Shown: piece by piece, positions 25,650-35,600 of the stretch | Numbering within the stretch: position 1 is the stretch's first letter | How the letters are laid out: every line of letters begins with the position of its first letter | NCBI GenBank assembly: GCA_024304985.1 | Contig: JAMWZC010000007.1 | Coordinates: forward strand, 124,001 to 188,000 | From: Paracoccaceae bacterium | Lineage (GTDB): Bacteria > Pseudomonadota > Alphaproteobacteria > Rhodobacterales > Rhodobacteraceae | Reading direction: 5' to 3' | DNA length: 64,000 bases | The notes under the pieces: generated by a model | Told to the model about the DNA's origin: nothing | Seen by the model: only the letters and a program-made list of their open reading frames with translations | The model's database searches: none | Program-made: the position numbers and the translations under genes

Positions 25650-26227
25650 CCCGCGCGCTGGTCGTCTTTGCCCATCCCTGCGCTGAAAGTTTTTCGGCCA
25701 GTCTGCATGGCACGGTCGTGCAAACCCTGACCGCGCGGGGGTGGGAGGTCGATGATTGCGACCTTTACGCCGAGGGGTTCAACCCGGTTCTGTCAGAGGA
25801 GGAACGGCGCGGCTATCACGAGGTGGGACCCAATATCGCGCCGGTGGCGGATTATGTTCAACGCGTGCGGGCGGCTGAGGCTTTGGTGCTGGTCTTTCCG
25901 GTCTGGAATTTCGGATATCCGGCGATCCTGAAGGGGTTCTTTGACCGGGTGTTCCTGCCCGGCGTGTCCTTTCGGCTGGAGGATGGCAAGGTGCGTCCGA
26001 ACCTGACGCATATCCGCAAACTGGCAGCGGTGACCACCTATGGCGGGACGCGGATGCGGGCGCTGCTGGCGGGTGATCCGCCGCGCCATGTGGTCAAGCG
26101 GGCGGTCTGGCATGGGACGCGGGCCGATACCCTGCGATATCTGGCGCTATACGACATGAACCGGGCCACGGACGCGCAGCGCCGCGCGTTTCAGGGCCGG
26201 GTCGAACAGGAAATGAAGGTGTTCTGA
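25646..26227 (+). CDS. NAD(P)H-dependent oxidoreductase, flavodoxin-like fold (first of two)
   Basis: A 193-residue protein of the NQO/KefF (Flavodoxin_2) family. The N-terminal ALVVFAHPCAESFSASL is the FMN phosphate-binding strand-loop, and VFPVWNFGYPAILKGFFDRV is the conserved second flavin contact. It would use NAD(P)H to reduce a quinone or flavin. It overlaps the FAD-oxidase stop by four bases and abuts a paralogue directly downstream. The role may be flavin or quinone turnover for the neighbouring oxidases. Confidence 0.88.
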   Translation: MTRALVVFAHPCAESFSASLHGTVVQTLTARGWEVDDCDLYAEGFNPVLSEEERRGYHEVGPNIAPVADYVQRVRAAEALVLVFPVWNFGYPAILKGFFDRVFLPGVSFRLEDGKVRPNLTHIRKLAAVTTYGGTRMRALLAGDPPRHVVKRAVWHGTRADTLRYLALYDMNRATDAQRRAFQGRVEQEMKVF

Positions 26228-26857
26228 ATGCGTGCGCTGGTTGTCTATTGCCATCCTGATCCCGGTAGTTTTACCGCCGCCGTCCGCGATCTGATCTGCG
26301 CGCGGCTGACGGAGGCCGGGGCGGATCTGCGGGTGCTGGACCTTTATGCGTGCGGGTTTGACGGCGCGCTGAGCCGGGATGAATGGCGCGGCTATCTGGA
26401 CAGCCCCGCCAACCGCTTGCCAGTGGCCGAGGATGTCGCTGCGCTGGAATGGTGCGATACGCTGATCTTTGTCTATCCCACATGGTGGTATGGCCTGCCG
26501 GCTGTCCTCAAAGGGTGGCTTGACCGGGTGATGCTGCCGGATGTGGCGTTTCTGATGCCCGACGGTGTGAACAAGACGATCCGCCCCGGTCTGACCCATG
26601 TCACGCGGTTGGGCGTGTTCACCACCTGCGGGGCCAGTCGCTGGCTGACCTTTCTGGTGGGGGCACCCGGCAAGCGGACGTTGCTGCGCGGGGTGCGCCT
26701 GCTGTGTGCGCGGGGGTGCCGGACGGCCTTTGCGGCGCATTACCTGATGGACAGTTCGACGCCTGAAAGCCGGGCGGCGCATCTGGCACGCGTCGGGCGC
26801 GCGATTGATCGGCTGGTCGGCAACAGATCCAGCCAGAGACAGGAAAGCCGGGCATGA
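26228..26857 (+). CDS. NAD(P)H-dependent oxidoreductase, flavodoxin-like fold (second of two)
   Basis: A 209-residue paralogue of the previous gene, with the same motifs (ALVVYCHPDPGSFTAAV, and VYPTWWYGLPAVLKGWLDRV). It starts immediately after its partner's stop. The C-terminus carries a longer tail (to SSQRQESRA) and a Cys-containing segment (RLLCARGCRTAF) that the first copy lacks. Tandem divergent copies suggest a heterodimer or two substrates. No catalytic substrate can be named from sequence. Confidence 0.88.
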   Translation: MRALVVYCHPDPGSFTAAVRDLICARLTEAGADLRVLDLYACGFDGALSRDEWRGYLDSPANRLPVAEDVAALEWCDTLIFVYPTWWYGLPAVLKGWLDRVMLPDVAFLMPDGVNKTIRPGLTHVTRLGVFTTCGASRWLTFLVGAPGKRTLLRGVRLLCARGCRTAFAAHYLMDSSTPESRAAHLARVGRAIDRLVGNRSSQRQESRA

Positions 26858-27786
26858 GCGGGATTCCCATCCTTGATTGGCGGCAGTACCGGCAGGACAG
26901 CACGCGGCCGGGCTTTGTCGCAGAGCTTGGGCTGGCCTGCCGCGAGACGGGATTCTTCCTGTTGATCGGGCATGGATTGGCGGAATCATTGTTGGAGGAG
27001 GTGTTCCGCCTGTCGGCGGCCTTCTTCGCGCTGCCCGATGGCGAGAAGGCGGCTTTGTCCATCCGGACCAATCCGCACAACCGGGGTTGGGTGATGATGG
27101 GTGCGGAGCGGCTGGACGAGGATTCGGGCCAGATCGACCGGAAAGAGGCGTTCAATATCGGACTCGAGATGACGGCGGACGATCCCCGCCTGTTGCGCGG
27201 CGAGGCGTTTCGCGGCGTGAACCTCTGGCCTGATCTGCCGGGGTTCCGCGGCACGATGCTGACCTATTTCGACGCGGTCTGGTCGCTGGGGGTCGGGTTG
27301 ATGCGGGCTGTCGCCAGTGATCTGAAACTGCATCCGCAGTTCTTTGATCTGGATTTCGACTCGCCGATGGCGACGCTGCGTTTGCTGCACTACCCCGCTG
27401 CGCGTGGAGACAGTGCCGAGATCGGCGCGGGCGCGTATACAGATTACGGCGCGCTGACATTGCTGGCCACGGATGGCACAGCCGGGTTGCAGGTGCAGGG
27501 CAAGGATGGCGGCTGGCGGGACGTGCCGCATGTGCCCGGGGCCTTGATCGTGAATATCGGCGACTGCCTGATGCGCTGGAGCAATGACCTTTATGCCTCG
27601 ACCCCGCATCGGGTGTTGCCACCGCCGCGGGCGCGGCGGTCGGTTGCCTTCTTTCTGGACCCGAACCCCGACAGCATGATCGCCGCCTTGCCCGGAACCG
27701 GCATCCCGCGCCATGCCCCGATCCTTGCCGCCGACTATCTGCGCGCGCGGTTGGATGCCACCCACAAACCCGAAGGCCAAACATGA
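26854..27786 (+). CDS. Isopenicillin-N-synthase-like 2OG/Fe(II) oxygenase with Tyr at first iron-ligand position
   Basis: A 310-residue member of the PcbC/2-oxoglutarate-Fe(II) oxygenase family. The N-terminal DIOX_N part has ETGFFLLIGHGL, and the core has VNIGDCLMRWSNDLYASTPHRV and the 2OG-binding R-x-S region (ARRSVAFF). Of the iron triad, Asp197 and His252 are present, but the usual HTDYG reads YTDYG (Tyr195, codon TAT). Either Tyr ligates iron, the enzyme is altered, or metal use differs. It overlaps both neighbours by four bases, so it belongs to the operon. Confidence 0.88.
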   Translation: MSGIPILDWRQYRQDSTRPGFVAELGLACRETGFFLLIGHGLAESLLEEVFRLSAAFFALPDGEKAALSIRTNPHNRGWVMMGAERLDEDSGQIDRKEAFNIGLEMTADDPRLLRGEAFRGVNLWPDLPGFRGTMLTYFDAVWSLGVGLMRAVASDLKLHPQFFDLDFDSPMATLRLLHYPAARGDSAEIGAGAYTDYGALTLLATDGTAGLQVQGKDGGWRDVPHVPGALIVNIGDCLMRWSNDLYASTPHRVLPPPRARRSVAFFLDPNPDSMIAALPGTGIPRHAPILAADYLRARLDATHKPEGQT

Positions 27787-28583
27787 GACGACTGGACTGG
27801 GCGCAATACCGCGCCCCCGAATTCGCTTTGATCGATCCGATGGAGACGATCGCCATTCTGCCCACGGCCGCCGTGGAACAGCATGGGCCGCATCTGCCCG
27901 TGGGTGTGGACATGATGATCGCCGAGGGGATGCTGGCCGAATTACGGCGGCAATGCCCGGATGATCTGGATATCCGGATCCTGCCTGTGCAGGCGGTGGG
28001 CAAGTCGAACGAGCATCTGCACGCGGCAGGCACCCTGACCTTGTCGGCACAGACGGCGTTGGCGGCATGGGTCGAGGTCGGCCTGTCGGTCGCCCGCGCC
28101 GGAGTGCGCAAGATCGTGATCGTCAACAGCCATGGCGGCAATCTGGATCTGGTGTCGATCCTGTCGCGCGAATTGCGGGTGCGCGCCGGGATGATGGCGG
28201 TCAAATGCCAGTGGAGTTCCTTTGGACAACCGGAGGGGATGTATCCACCGCGTGAATTGAGCTTTGGCATCCACGGCGGCGATGTTGAAACGTCGATCAT
28301 GCTGGCGCTCCATCCCGAACTGGTGGACATGGGTGCGGCGCGGGATTTCACCTCGACAGCAGAGGGGGCCGACATTCCGCCGGTCGGGCCAATCTCGCTG
28401 GCCTGGATTTCCGCCGATCTGAACCTGGCGGGCACTGTAGGCAATGCCGCAATCGCCACCGCCGCGAAAGGCCAGGCAACGATCCAGCATCAGGTCACGG
28501 GTCTGATCGGGTTGCTGCGGTCGCTGAAATCGCTGCCGCTGGAAGGCTACGCTCCCGTACCGGAATCGGGACAGTTTCCCTAA
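27783..28583 (+). CDS. Creatininase-family amidohydrolase
   Basis: A 266-residue protein of the creatininase/FAPy-deformylase family. Metal-ligand residues are seen in VEQHGPHLPVGVD (Glu32, His34, Asp43), IVNSHGGN (His117) and GGDVETS (Glu169). Members open cyclic amides or remove formyl groups, e.g. creatinine hydrolysis or FAPy deformylation in riboflavin and F420 synthesis. With the CodA-like deaminase and oxygenase nearby it probably opens or trims a ring during N-heterocycle breakdown. It is the last structural gene of the operon. Confidence 0.9.
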   Translation: MRRLDWAQYRAPEFALIDPMETIAILPTAAVEQHGPHLPVGVDMMIAEGMLAELRRQCPDDLDIRILPVQAVGKSNEHLHAAGTLTLSAQTALAAWVEVGLSVARAGVRKIVIVNSHGGNLDLVSILSRELRVRAGMMAVKCQWSSFGQPEGMYPPRELSFGIHGGDVETSIMLALHPELVDMGAARDFTSTAEGADIPPVGPISLAWISADLNLAGTVGNAAIATAAKGQATIQHQVTGLIGLLRSLKSLPLEGYAPVPESGQFP

Positions 28584-28676
28584 TTCGCCTCATGAGTGTA
28601 TTGCTTTTGCGCTGCTCTCTTGTAGTCCCCCTCACGGTCAGCCACTATGTCAAAATTGTGGTGCCCGGAGGGGACG

Positions 28677-29342
28677 ATGAATTTAAGTCGGCAATTTCCG
28701 CAACTTGCGAAAGCAGATTTCTTCGAGGACATGTCCTCAGCAGATATTTCGCAGTTTATTGACGCCTGTGACTTGCGCACCGTACCCAGCGGTACGGTTG
28801 TGCTGGAACAGGGAAAGCTTGTCACGGGCATGATCCTGATTGCCCATGGTTGTATCGAGGTTTCGCTGATGAATTGCGAGGGTCATGTCGCGATCATCCA
28901 TCATGCCCGCGAGGGCGAAACCCTGGGTGAGATCGAAGCCATCTCCTGCGAACCGTGTCTGGCCAGCTGCACATCCGTGGGTCCGGCCACGGTGCTGCAT
29001 TGTCCGGTGTCACTACTGGCAGAGTCTCTGACCAATCCTCTGGTGCGGCGGAATGTGATGCGAATCACGCAAAGCCGACTGCTGCGGGATAATCATCGGA
29101 AATACATGGATCAGAATTACCCGCTTGACCGGCGGGTCTGTGCTTATCTGCTGCGGCTTGCGGATCGGAACAATCGCGTGCCGCAAAGTCAGGGCTATAT
29201 TGCCAATCTGGCGAATTGCTCGCGGCAGTCGATCAATCGCGCGCTTGCCGTTCTGCGCGAAGATGGGCTGATCTCGGTCGAGAAGGGGAAGATCCGGTTG
29301 CAGGATCGGGACGGGCTGGAGCGCCGGCTGGCCGGTCAATAG
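28677..29342 (+). CDS. Crp/Fnr-family transcription regulator
   Basis: A 221-residue regulator with a cyclic-nucleotide-type beta-barrel (about residues 15-125) and a C-terminal Crp-type helix-turn-helix (GYIANLANCSRQSINRALAVL). It has four Cys in a short span (SCEPCLASC and LHC), but not the N-terminal Fnr Cys set, so an iron-sulfur sensor is not evident. GGAGGGG sits before the ATG at 28677 and decides the start over an ATG 30 bases upstream. It follows the catabolic operon after 93 bases and may control it. The effector is unknown. Confidence 0.88.
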   Translation: MNLSRQFPQLAKADFFEDMSSADISQFIDACDLRTVPSGTVVLEQGKLVTGMILIAHGCIEVSLMNCEGHVAIIHHAREGETLGEIEAISCEPCLASCTSVGPATVLHCPVSLLAESLTNPLVRRNVMRITQSRLLRDNHRKYMDQNYPLDRRVCAYLLRLADRNNRVPQSQGYIANLANCSRQSINRALAVLREDGLISVEKGKIRLQDRDGLERRLAGQ

Positions 29343-29349
29343 AGCGGCG

Positions 29350-30240
29350 TCAGCTCAGCAGTGGGATCACATCCACGGCCTGGCGGCTGCTTTGCCCACC
29401 GGCCACGCGCAGCATCCCCTTGACCGGAGAGACATCGGCATAGTCGCGACCATGGGCCACCTCGATATGATCAGCGCCGGCGCGGCAATCATTGGTCGGA
29501 TCGAACTCGATCCAGCCGGCTTGCGGGCCGCACCAGGCCCTGACCCAGGCATGCATCGCGTCGGCCCCTTCCAGACGGGGACGACCGGGTGGCGGTCGGG
29601 TTCTGAGGAAACCGCTGACATAGCCTGCGGGAATTCCCAGACTGCGCAGCGCGCCGATCATGATGTGGGACATGTCCTGACAGACACCGCGGCGCTTTGC
29701 AAAAGCTTCGGCCATGGGCGTGTCCACCGTGGTGGCCTTGGAATCAAATCGGATATGACCGTGAAGGGCAGAGCCTATCGCCGTAATCGCGTCGCATGTG
29801 TCGGGGGATGGGGGCAGGCTTGCGACGATGTCACGTGCAAAGCTGGCGATCTGCGGCAGATGCGGCACCCGCGCTGAGGGCGCGATGAAGTGCAGTGGCG
29901 AGTCCGCGCCAAGATCGCGGCATTGGGCCAGCAGCGTTGGCATGTCGGCCAAATCGGCGGAGGCGCCGGTCTGCGGCGCAGGCTCAAACCGTTCGATCCG
30001 GGCCTTGAGTGTCAGATCGACATGGTCATGGGCGCCGCGCAGGGCGAATTCGACGGTAGGGTTGCCGAAGAAGTCCGTCCATGTTCGCCGCTCTGCCGGG
30101 CGGGGCGCGATGTCCACAAGGGACGCGATCACGCGCTGACGGCCCGGCACTTCCAGCGGCATGATCCGCAGCAATTGCCGCCCGCCTGCTGCGGCACCGG
30201 TATAGTCGTAGTGAATGTTCAGGGTGATGTCATAGATCAC
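29350..30240 (-). CDS. Transglutaminase-like cysteine protease-fold protein
   Basis: A 296-residue protein with an N-terminal bacterial transglutaminase-like region and a transglutaminase core. The catalytic triad is Cys187 (RRGVCQDMSH), His230 (DAMHAWVRAW) and Asp247 (WIEFDPTND). It has no signal peptide. It lies 15 bases downstream of the ATP-grasp/alpha-E gene in the same leftward operon. In this system (predicted from comparative genomics) the transglutaminase is thought to cut or cross-link peptides made or tagged by the ATP-grasp partner. Confidence 0.9.
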   Translation of the reverse strand: MIYDITLNIHYDYTGAAAGGRQLLRIMPLEVPGRQRVIASLVDIAPRPAERRTWTDFFGNPTVEFALRGAHDHVDLTLKARIERFEPAPQTGASADLADMPTLLAQCRDLGADSPLHFIAPSARVPHLPQIASFARDIVASLPPSPDTCDAITAIGSALHGHIRFDSKATTVDTPMAEAFAKRRGVCQDMSHIMIGALRSLGIPAGYVSGFLRTRPPPGRPRLEGADAMHAWVRAWCGPQAGWIEFDPTNDCRAGADHIEVAHGRDYADVSPVKGMLRVAGGQSSRQAVDVIPLLS

Positions 30241-30255
30241 GGATCATCCCCCAGA

Positions 30256-32649
30256 CTATAGCAGAAAGGCGTCATGCAGCGCCGTGGACAACGCCAGAAT
30301 GTCGCCATGCAGCGTCTTCAAGGCTTCGCTGTCGAGTGTCTCGACGGTGTGGAGCGCCACCCGCGTGTCCAGTTCCAGAACGCGACGTTCGAATTCGGTG
30401 ATCTGCGCTTCGGGGCGGTGGGCGGCGAGATCGTCGACACGGTTGCGTATGGCCATCAGGTGAAACCGGATCGAGCGCGGGTTCTGCGGGTCCAGGGCGA
30501 GCATGTCGATGACGCTGCTGCGGGTGGTCGTGACGGCATAGCGCTGGCGGTGGATCATGATGCTGTCGCCGAATTCGATGGCCAGATCCAGCGCGCCATC
30601 CGGGGCCTTGGGCGCGGTGGTCACGGCCAGAAGGTCCGCCATCATCGCCGCGCGTTCCAGCGAACGACCGATGGTCAGGAATTGCCAGCCCGCCGCGCGA
30701 TACATGTTCTCGTGCACCAAGCCCGAGAAGCCTGCGATCTTGCGCAGAAGCACGCTCATCACAAGCGCGGCGTCCGTCCCCAGCTCGGCGGTCTGGGCGA
30801 TGCGGCCCATGGATTTTTCAAGATCCTTGAGCGCGGCCCAGCCATCGACCGAGAAACGGTCGCGGATCTGGCTGGCGCTGTTGACGGCAGAGGCCAGCGT
30901 TCCACGCAGCCCGTCGGGAAGTGGTTGCCCCGGGTCGATCCCCAAGGCGCGCAGACGGTCGCGGATCAGCGCCAGCAGCGGTTCGGTCGCGGCCTCGTCC
31001 AGTCGGCTGTGATAGGCGCGGGTCAGGCGCAGGATACCCTCTGTGCGTTCCACATAGCGGCCAAGCCAGAACAGGTTGTCTGCCGCGCGTGACGGAAGCG
31101 GACCAAGCTGTGCGCGTTGAAAGGGCGTGTCGGGCGGGGTCAGCATCGAGACGGGTTCGACCGCTGTATCGCTGACGACCCAGACATCGGCCACGGCCCC
31201 GCCCTGCCCCATGGCGATGGCGGTCGCGTCCGAACCGGTCCCGATGCGGCCAAAGCCGCCGGGCATGACCTGCCAGCCCTGCGGTGTGCGGGCGAGAAAG
31301 ACACGGATCGTCATCGGACGGGGCACAAGGGTGCCATTTTCGAACACGGGGGTGGTGGACAGGGTCACCATCTCCTGCCCGACAAGCTGCGCGGCGTGGG
31401 CCGTCAGCCATGCGTCCAGATCGCCCCCCTCGCCCCCGCGCAATTGCCCGCCGATGGCATGGGTGGCCTTGGTTTCGAACGGCATCCGGGTGGACAGGGC
31501 CGGTCCGATCATCATCCGCGCGGCATTGGCGCGGACATGGGCCAGTTCCGCAGGCTGACCGCACCACCAGGTGGCCACGTTGGGCAGGGCCAGCGGCTGC
31601 CCGGTCAGATGGCGGCTGATGCGGGGCAGGAAGGCCATCAGCGCCTGAGTTTCCAGCACACCTGCGCCCAGCGCGTTGACCATCGTCACCTGCCCCTGAC
31701 GGATCGCCGAGACAAGACCGGGGGTGCCGATCTGTGACTGCGCGGCCAGTTCCAGCGGATCGGTCCAGATCGAGTCCATCCGCCGCCACAGCACCTCGAC
31801 CGGGACAAGCCCTTGCACGGTACGGACCTGAAGGCGGCCTTGATCCACCGTCAGATCCTCGCCCGCAAGGAGGCTGAGGCCGAGGTAGCGCGCGATATAG
31901 GCCTGTTCGTAATAGGTGTCGGTCAGCGGACCCGGTGTCAGGATGCCGATGCGTGCGGCGGGATCGCTGCACAGGTGATCCAGACCTTCGCGGAAGGCGC
32001 GGAAGAACCCGGCAAGGCGGTGCACATTGGTCTGGCGGAACAGATCCGGAAAGACGCGGGAGGTAGCGACACGGTTCTCCAGCGCAAAGCCGGCACCAGA
32101 GGGGGCGTCGGTGCGGTCCGACAGCACCCACCAGCGCCCGTCGGGACCGCGTCCGATCTCGAACCCCACGAAATGCAGGAAGTGGCCGGAGCGGGGTTTG
32201 ACCCCCACCATCGGGCGCAGCCATTCAGGGCTTTGCGCGATCAGGCTGGCGGGAAGATGCCCCTTGGCCACCAGATGGTTGTCACCATAGAGATCGGCGA
32301 CCACCTGCTCCAGCAGATCAGCGCGCTGGATGAGGCCCGCGCTGATCTTGGTCCATTCCGCCTCGGGCAGGATGATCGGCACGGGGCTGAAGGGCCAGTC
32401 GCGCCCTGAGAGGGTGGTGTCGCCGTAGCTGCGGAAAAAGACGCCTGCATCGGCCAGATACTGATCGCCGCGCGCGAAATCATGGGCGATCTCGTCCGGT
32501 TTCAGGCGCGATAGATGGGCCAGCAGACCGGCCCAGCCGGGCCGCATGCGTCCGTTTTCGTCGCAAAGCTCGTCCGGCACGCCCGGCAGGGGGCGATATC
32601 GCTGGAACAGGGGAACGCCTCCGTCCGTTGGATGCGCCAGAGAGGCCAT
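30256..32649 (-). CDS. Circularly permuted type 2 ATP-grasp protein fused to an alpha-E domain
   Basis: A 797-residue fusion. The first ~470 residues match the circularly permuted ATP-grasp (DUF404/DUF407) group, with GVKPRSGHFLHFVGFEIGRG and RIGILTPGPLTDTYYEQAY. The last ~320 residues, from about RAADNLFWLGRYVERTEG, are the alpha-E (DUF403) helical domain. In many genomes these are two separate genes. The alpha-E opening LFWLGRYVERTE is clear. It is expected to form an amide bond between a peptide and an unknown amine. The ATG overlaps the DUF2126 gene stop (ATGA). Confidence 0.92.
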   Translation of the reverse strand: MASLAHPTDGGVPLFQRYRPLPGVPDELCDENGRMRPGWAGLLAHLSRLKPDEIAHDFARGDQYLADAGVFFRSYGDTTLSGRDWPFSPVPIILPEAEWTKISAGLIQRADLLEQVVADLYGDNHLVAKGHLPASLIAQSPEWLRPMVGVKPRSGHFLHFVGFEIGRGPDGRWWVLSDRTDAPSGAGFALENRVATSRVFPDLFRQTNVHRLAGFFRAFREGLDHLCSDPAARIGILTPGPLTDTYYEQAYIARYLGLSLLAGEDLTVDQGRLQVRTVQGLVPVEVLWRRMDSIWTDPLELAAQSQIGTPGLVSAIRQGQVTMVNALGAGVLETQALMAFLPRISRHLTGQPLALPNVATWWCGQPAELAHVRANAARMMIGPALSTRMPFETKATHAIGGQLRGGEGGDLDAWLTAHAAQLVGQEMVTLSTTPVFENGTLVPRPMTIRVFLARTPQGWQVMPGGFGRIGTGSDATAIAMGQGGAVADVWVVSDTAVEPVSMLTPPDTPFQRAQLGPLPSRAADNLFWLGRYVERTEGILRLTRAYHSRLDEAATEPLLALIRDRLRALGIDPGQPLPDGLRGTLASAVNSASQIRDRFSVDGWAALKDLEKSMGRIAQTAELGTDAALVMSVLLRKIAGFSGLVHENMYRAAGWQFLTIGRSLERAAMMADLLAVTTAPKAPDGALDLAIEFGDSIMIHRQRYAVTTTRSSVIDMLALDPQNPRSIRFHLMAIRNRVDDLAAHRPEAQITEFERRVLELDTRVALHTVETLDSEALKTLHGDILALSTALHDAFLL

Positions 32650-35600
32650 CAGATCCCCGCCGCCCGCCGCAGGTCGAGGGTCATCGGTGCCTCGGGATGC
32701 GGTGTTTCCGGCACCGGCTCATAAAAGCCCCCCGTATGGCCATGCGGCTCGAACCGGGCCAGCCGCCGCGCCTCTGCCTCGTTGCCGTTCACGGGGAAGG
32801 TGTCGTAGTTGCGCCCGCCGGGGTGGGCTACGTGATAGGTGCAGCCACCGAGCGCGCGGCCTGTCCAATTGTCGTAGATGTCGAAGGTCAGCGGTGCATT
32901 GACCGGCAGGGCGGGATGCAGCGCCAAAGGTGGCTGCCATGCCTTGAAGCGGACGCCCGCGACGCTGACGCCATTCGTGCCCGTCTTTTGCAGCGGAAGG
33001 CGGCGGCGGTTGCAGGTGACGGTGTAGCGATCAGGATCGGATGTGGTCAGTTTGGCTTGCAGACGCTCGACCGAGCTGTCGGTGTAGCGCACGGTGCCGC
33101 CGATGGCCCCGGTTTCGCCCATGACATGCCACGGCTCCAGCGCTTGGCGCAGTTCCAGGGTCACGCCCTCGACCGTGACTTCGCCGCAGAAGGGGAAGCG
33201 GAATTCGGCCTGCGCGGTGAACCAGTCGGGGTTCAGGTCGAAGCCATGCTGGCGCAGGTCGGACAGCACTTCGAGGAAATCGGCCCAGACGAAATGCGGC
33301 AGCATGAAGCGATCCGACAGGGTGGTGCCCCAGCGGGTAAGGTTGCCTTTGATGGGGCTGGCCCACATCCGCGCGATCAGGGCGCGGATCAGGAGTTGTT
33401 GGGCGAGGCTCATGCGCGGGTTGGGCGGCATCTCGAAGCCGCGGAATTCGACCAGACCCAGCCGACCGGTGGGGCCATCGGGGGAGTAGAGCTTGTCAAT
33501 GCAGATCTCGGCCCGGTGGGTGTTGCCGGTGACGTCCACCAACAGGTTACGGAAGAGGCGGTCCACCAGCCAAGGCGCGGGTGGGGGGCCCTGCCCCGGC
33601 AACGGCACTTGGGCCAGCGCGATTTCCAGTTCGTAAAGCGCGTCCATCCGCGCCTCGTCAATCCGGGGGGCTTGGCTTGTGGGGCCGATGAAGAGGCCAG
33701 AGAAGAGGTAGGACAGTGAGGGGTGCCGCTGCCAATGGAGGATGAGGCTGGCCAGCAGATCGGGGCGGCGCAGGAAGGGGCTGTCGCCGGGGGTGGACCC
33801 ACCGACCACAACGTGGTTGCCACCGCCGGTGCCGGTGTGGCGACCGTCGATCATGAACTTGTCGGCGCCGAGTTTGAGTTGGCGGGCTTCTTCATAGACC
33901 GCCTCGGTCGTGGCGACGCAGTCCTGCCATGTGTGGGCGGGGTGGATGTTCACCTCGATCACGCCGGGATCGGGGGCGACGCGGATCACGTTCAGGCGCG
34001 GGTCATGCGGCGGGCCATAGCCTTCGATATGGACGGGCAGGCCCAGTTTCTTGGCGGCAGCTTCAGCGGCGGCAACCAGATCAAGGTAGTCCTCAACCTG
34101 TTCGACCGGGGGCATGAAGACGCAGAGCCGCCCGTCGCGGGGTTCAACCGATACTGCGGTGCGGACCGCGCCGCCCAGTTCGCCGATGACCTGCTCGTTC
34201 CGGGTCTGGCCGGGTTCGGAGGCGCTGAAGCGTGTCGCTTGCGCGGGATGCTGCGCCGGTTCCGAGGCAGGACCATCCGCAGGCGTATGTGATGTGGCTG
34301 ATCGTGCGTCGTCCGGCAGCGGGCCGCGATTGTCAAAAGGATCGGCGGGGATCACATGGGGATATTGCGCCTCGGGGATATGCGGCAGGGCCGAGAGCGG
34401 CAGGCGATAGCCGACCGGGCTGTCGCCGGGGACAAGGAAGAGATGGCCGCGGCGCAGGGTCCATTTCTCAGACCGCCAGACACGGCCTGTGGCGCGGGCC
34501 TGCCAGCGTTGCACCGGCAGCACGAAACCGGATGGTTCGGTCAGGCCGCGTGCAAAGACGCGGGCGATGCGGTTGCGTTCTTCGGGGTCTTTCAGTTCGG
34601 AATTCTGCGGTGTCACGTTTTCGGGCAGATTGCCTTCCTTGATGATCCATTCGGCGGGGTCTTCGAAAGCGGGCGTGACGTTTTCGGGCGGCACACCCAA
34701 TGCCTCGGCCATGGTTGACAGCAGCGCCGACGCCTGATCCGGGGTCACGGTCGCGTCGGTCTTTTCCGGGGCGATCAGGGCGGGGTCGCTCCAGATCGGT
34801 GCGCCATCGGTGCGCCAGTAGAGCGAGAAGGTCCAGCGCGGCAGGCTTTCACCGGGATACCATTTGCCCTGTCCGTAATGCAGGAACCCACCCGGTGCGA
34901 AGCGGTCGCGCAGGCGGCGGATGAGGGCATCCGCAAAGATGCGTTTGGTGGGGCCGACGGCTTCGGTGTTCCATTCGGGCGCTTCGAAATCGAGGGTCGA
35001 GACGAAGGTCGGCTCGCCTCCCATGGTCAGGCGCACGTCGCCTTGGCGCAGGGCTGCGTCCACTTTTTCGCCCAAGCTGTTCAGTTCAGACCATGCCGCA
35101 TCCGAGAAGGGTTTGGTGATGCGCGGATGTTCGGCCACGCGGGTCACGGTCATGTCGAAATCGAAGGTCACATTGGCCGCGCTGGCGAGGCCAGAGATGG
35201 GGGCTGCGTTGCTGTAATGCGGCGTGGCGGCCAGCGGCACATGGGATTCCCCGGCCAGAAGGCCCGATGTGGGGTCAAGCCCGATCCAGCCGGCGCCGGG
35301 CAGATAGACCTCGGCCCAGGCGTGCAGATCAGTGAAGTCATGGGTGGCCCCCACGGGACCATCGACGGCGATCAGATCGGGCTTCAACTGGATGAGGTAG
35401 CCCGAGACGAAGCGCGCGGCAAAGCCCAGATGGCGCAGCGCCTGCACCAGAAGCCAGCTTGTGTCGCGGCAGGAGCCCTTGGCCAGTTCCAGTGTCTGTT
35501 CCGGGGTCTGCACGCCCGGTTCCAGCCGGATGACATAGCCGATCTCCTGCGCAAGCCGGGCGTTCAGGCCGACGATCATATCGACGGTGCGCATGGGATC

